Of a stretch of DNA of 9,322 nt, positions 6,478 to 9,322 are shown piece after piece. Location: contig CAZBGL010000239.1 in NCBI GenBank assembly GCA_964491375.1, forward strand, positions 1 through 9,322, written 5' to 3'. The DNA comes from CAZBGL01 sp964491375. GTDB taxonomy: Bacteria; Desulfobacterota; Deferrisomatia; Deferrisomatales; Deferrisomataceae. A model generated the notes under the pieces. The model ran no database searches. It saw only the letters and a program-made list of their open reading frames with translations, and was not told where the DNA came from. The stretch's first letter is position 1. Each line of letters opens with the position of its first letter. The translations under genes were made by a program, and so were the position numbers.

Positions 6478-6606
6478 AGACGTGTGGCGGAAAGGAGGTG
6501 AAAGCGGCGAACAGGTACGAATCGGCACGTCCAGACCGCTGGAGGGAGGGTTTTTGGTTTCGGTTCGAGGTTCGTTGAGCCACCCATCCCAAGCAGGAGG
6601 AAGAGC

Positions 6607-7776
6607 ATGAAACGGTGGATCCTCGCAATGGCAGCTGTGGCGGGGCTGGTGGCTGGAAGCTCGGCGTTTGCGGCCGACGAGATCGTCATCGGCCAACTCG
6701 CCGTCCTGACCGGCCCGACCTCGGCGGTGGGCAAACCCTACGCCGACGGGGTGCAGGCCTATGCCGACTGGATCAACGCCCACGGCGGGATCAACGGCAA
6801 GAAGGTGCGTCTGCTCCGGTCCGACTACGGATACAAGATCCCCGAGGCCCTGAACCTGTACAAGAAGTTCAAGACCGTGGACCGGGTGCTGGCCATTCAG
6901 GGGTGGGGCACGGGCGACACCGAGGCCCTGACCAAGATGGTGGCCAAGGACAAGATTCCCTATTTCTCGGCATCCTATTCGGCCCACCTGACCGACCCCA
7001 AGAAGTCCCCTTACAACTTCTTCATCGCGGCCGACTACACGACCCAGCTCCGGGCGGGCCTCAAGTACATCATGGACAACTGGAAGGAAAAGCGTAAGCC
7101 CAAGCTCGCCTTCATCTATCCCGACCACCCCTACGGCAAGGCCCCCATCCCGGGCGGCAAGAAATACGCCGAGGAGCTGGGGTTCGAGATCGTGGGCGAG
7201 GAGAACGTGGGCCTGCGGGCCATCGAGGCCACGACCCAGCTCCTGAACCTCAAGAAGAACGAACCCGACTTCGCCTGGATCGGCGGCACCACGCCCTCCA
7301 CGGCCGTGATCCTGAAGGACGCCAAGAAGCTGGGCATGAAGACCAAGTTCCTGATCAACATCTGGGGCAACGACGAGAACCTGATCAAGCTGGCCGGCGA
7401 CGCGGCCAACGGCGCGCTGGGCCTCCAGGCCGCGGCGGTGTACGGCGACGACGTGCCCGGCATGAAGACGATCCTGGAGGTCACCAAGGGCGAGCACCAG
7501 ATGACCCACTTCATCCGGGGCTGGGTGTCCATGATGGTGATGTGCGAGGGCCTGAAGCGCGCGGACGACGCGGGCGACCTCACGGGCCCGGGCCTGAAGA
7601 AGGCGCTGGAGACCCTCCGGGACTTCGACACGGGTGGCCTCACCGCGCCCATCACCTACACCAGCACGGACCACCGGCCCAACATGTCGGCCAAGATCTA
7701 CGAGTACCAGAACGGCAAGATGGTCTACAAAGCCACGGTGACCCTGCCCCGGCGGGACGACTGGCTGGGCTTCTGA
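6607..7776 (+). CDS. Periplasmic substrate-binding protein of the Liv-type transporter
   Basis: This 389-residue type I periplasmic binding protein captures the solute and delivers it to the two permeases. Residues 1-22 are a Sec signal peptide: KR near the start, a hydrophobic core, and AFA before a predicted signal peptidase I cut between A22 and A23. There is no lipobox cysteine, so it should be a soluble periplasmic protein. The mature protein opens with EIVIGQLAVLTGPTSAVGKPYADG (25-48), the standard first strand and ligand loop of Leu/Ile/Val-binding-like proteins, then INAHGGINGKKV. Further ligand-side loops are likely at GWGTGDTEA (99-107) and SASYSAHL (121-128). Relatives bind amino acids, amides, urea or aromatic acids, so 'livK' by position does not prove leucine binding. 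AGGAGG (6595-6600) is six bases from the ATG. Two hairpins directly after the stop may raise its message level over the downstream genes. Confidence 0.92.
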   Translation: MKRWILAMAAVAGLVAGSSAFAADEIVIGQLAVLTGPTSAVGKPYADGVQAYADWINAHGGINGKKVRLLRSDYGYKIPEALNLYKKFKTVDRVLAIQGWGTGDTEALTKMVAKDKIPYFSASYSAHLTDPKKSPYNFFIAADYTTQLRAGLKYIMDNWKEKRKPKLAFIYPDHPYGKAPIPGGKKYAEELGFEIVGEENVGLRAIEATTQLLNLKKNEPDFAWIGGTTPSTAVILKDAKKLGMKTKFLINIWGNDENLIKLAGDAANGALGLQAAAVYGDDVPGMKTILEVTKGEHQMTHFIRGWVSMMVMCEGLKRADDAGDLTGPGLKKALETLRDFDTGGLTAPITYTSTDHRPNMSAKIYEYQNGKMVYKATVTLPRRDDWLGF

Positions 7777-7788
7777 TCGAGGGTAGGC

Positions 7789-7818
7789 GGGGAGACCCTT
7801 CGGGGCCTCCCCCCTTTT
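7789..7818 (+). terminator. UUCG hairpin followed by a short T-run, possible partial terminator
   Basis: GGGGAG (7789-7794) pairs with CTCCCC (7807-7812). After one A/C mismatch, CCC (7796-7798) pairs with GGG (7803-7805) around a TTCG tetraloop. CC and then only four T residues follow (7815-7818). The stem is strong but the T-run is short, so partial termination or 3'-end protection of the binding-protein message is more likely than a full stop, since livF continues downstream without a recognisable promoter. Confidence 0.5.
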
Positions 7819-7858
7819 CCCGGGGGCCGACTCGGTGGGGCCGGCCCCCGGGAAAAGG
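7813..7858 (+). repeat. Long perfect inverted repeat (17-bp stem) between the binding-protein gene and livF
   Basis: CCTTTTCCCGGGGGCCG (7813-7829) and its exact reverse complement (7842-7858) enclose a 12-base loop. It starts immediately after the previous hairpin and consumes that hairpin's T-run, so the two structures partly compete. No T-run follows the right arm on the plus strand. Likely roles are blocking 3' exonucleases or tuning read-through into livF. Confidence 0.75.
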
Positions 7859-7880
7859 CTGCGCTGCGGAGGAAACGAAC

Positions 7881-8675
<795 letters not shown>

Positions 8676-8768
8676 AGAGGGCTGGAACGCCGGAAGGACC
8701 TGGACCGCGCTGGCTATTTCCTTTCGCCACTCGTTGCTTGTAACCACTGCAAGGGAGGACGCCCCCCC

Positions 8769-9322
8769 ATGGACCGAACGACCGGGTTCCTGAACGAGGT
8801 GCTGGAAACCAAGAGCTGGGAGGAGCAACAAGCCGAACTGTCCCGGAGACTCCGGGAACTGGTGAGCCACGCCTACGCGAACGCCCCTTACGTGCGCAGG
8901 GTGTTCGACGAGGCCGGGGTCCAACCCGGCGACATCCGGGGCGTGGAGGACCTGCCGAGGCTGCCGGTACTTCCCAAGGCCAAGCTCGTGGAGATCCAGG
9001 CCCAGGATCCGCCGTTCGGGGGCCTCCTGGCCGTGCCGCTGGCAGAGGTCCAGCGGGTGTTCCGCTCGCCCGGGCCGATCTACGACCCCCAGGGGCCTGG
9101 CGAGGGATGGGGTTGGGAGGAGGCGCTCTTTGCTGCCGGGTTCCGCAAGGGTGACGTCTCCATCAACACCTTCAGCTACCACATGACCCCGGCGGGCATG
9201 ATGTTCGACGACGCGCTCCGGAACCTGGGTTGTCCGGTGGTGCCCACCGGCGTGGGCGAACGGGAGACCCAGGTGGAGATCATGCAGCGCGCGGGGGTAC
9301 GGGGATTCGTGGGCATGGCGTC
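8769..9322 (+). CDS. Phenylacetate-CoA ligase-like (PaaK-type) AMP-binding protein, 3' end outside window
   Basis: An open frame of 184 codons runs off the right edge. The N-terminus has the PaaK-family pattern: LRELVSHAYANAPYVRRVFDEAG (28-50), then GDIRGVEDLPRLPVLPKAKL. PaaK enzymes activate phenylacetate and other aryl or short acids to CoA thioesters with ATP. Where the family's nucleotide P-loop (SSGTTGKP) is expected, this protein has FRSPGPIYDPQGP (98-110), followed by AAGFRKGDVSINTFSYHMTPAGMMF, which otherwise aligns with the region after the PaaK P-loop. I recall a PaaK-like subgroup with an SPGPIY motif, so this is probably a real branch and not damage; its reaction is not known to me. 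The start at 8769 has AAGGGAGG ten bases upstream. The 93-base gap after livF has no terminator, so it probably belongs to the same operon. Confidence 0.82.
   Translation, partial: MDRTTGFLNEVLETKSWEEQQAELSRRLRELVSHAYANAPYVRRVFDEAGVQPGDIRGVEDLPRLPVLPKAKLVEIQAQDPPFGGLLAVPLAEVQRVFRSPGPIYDPQGPGEGWGWEEALFAAGFRKGDVSINTFSYHMTPAGMMFDDALRNLGCPVVPTGVGERETQVEIMQRAGVRGFVGMA

Noticed and set aside
6560..6575. GGTTCGAGGTTCG, resembling a tRNA T-arm
   Set aside because: No acceptor, D or anticodon stem can be folded around it; it is a local GGTTCG direct repeat in a G/T-rich stretch.
5980..7674. Antisense open frame of 564 codons opposite livM and the binding-protein gene
   Set aside because: It crosses a gene boundary and lacks any family motif; it is a high-GC shadow.
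8731..8756. Short inverted arms CTTG/CAAG before the PaaK-like ribosome site
   Set aside because: Four-base arms are too short to support a regulatory hairpin, and no promoter hexamers are convincing in this gap.

Overview
The window is very GC-rich (about two thirds G+C by eye, with strong G/C bias at third codon positions). It looks like chromosomal catabolic DNA from a bacterium. The gene set is two short-chain acyl-CoA enzymes facing a branched-chain-type (Liv/HAAT) ABC transporter that carries its own CoA ligases. This arrangement is most familiar to me from high-GC Desulfobacterota and related 'deltaproteobacteria'. That placement is an inference from gene content and protein style; no marker gene is present.

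Layout. (1) Positions 1-1310, minus strand: a two-gene operon with an HMG-CoA-lyase-like gene followed, with a one-base TGATG overlap, by an enoyl-CoA hydratase that runs off the left edge. (2) Positions 1311-1640: a divergent control region of about 330 bases. It holds a good sigma70-type promoter in each direction and several repeats that look like operators. (3) Positions 1641-9322, plus strand: seven genes in one direction, livG-type ATPase, long-chain-type acyl-CoA synthetase, livH-type permease, livM-type permease, periplasmic binding protein, livF-type ATPase, and a phenylacetate-CoA-ligase-like gene cut off by the right edge. Two stable hairpins lie back to back between the binding-protein gene and livF.

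How the genes may work together. All five parts of a Liv-type importer are present: binding protein, two permeases and two ATPases. Two adenylate-forming CoA ligases are interleaved with them. The likely function is import of a carboxylic acid or branched-chain compound followed at once by CoA activation. The divergent pair resembles the last two steps of leucine/isovalerate breakdown: hydration of 3-methylglutaconyl-CoA, then cleavage of HMG-CoA to acetyl-CoA and acetoacetate. The substrate could therefore be branched-chain (leucine, isovalerate), but an aromatic or fatty acid fits the ligases equally well, and the sequence does not decide.

The individual protein families are known. The points most worth a second look are: paired ACGTAA-type palindromes at 1281-1296 and 1535-1550; CGGTGT repeats over both divergent -10 boxes; the right-edge ligase that lacks the usual nucleotide-binding P-loop; and the tandem hairpins between livK and livF. 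I saw no tRNA, rRNA, CRISPR array, insertion sequence or transcription-factor gene.
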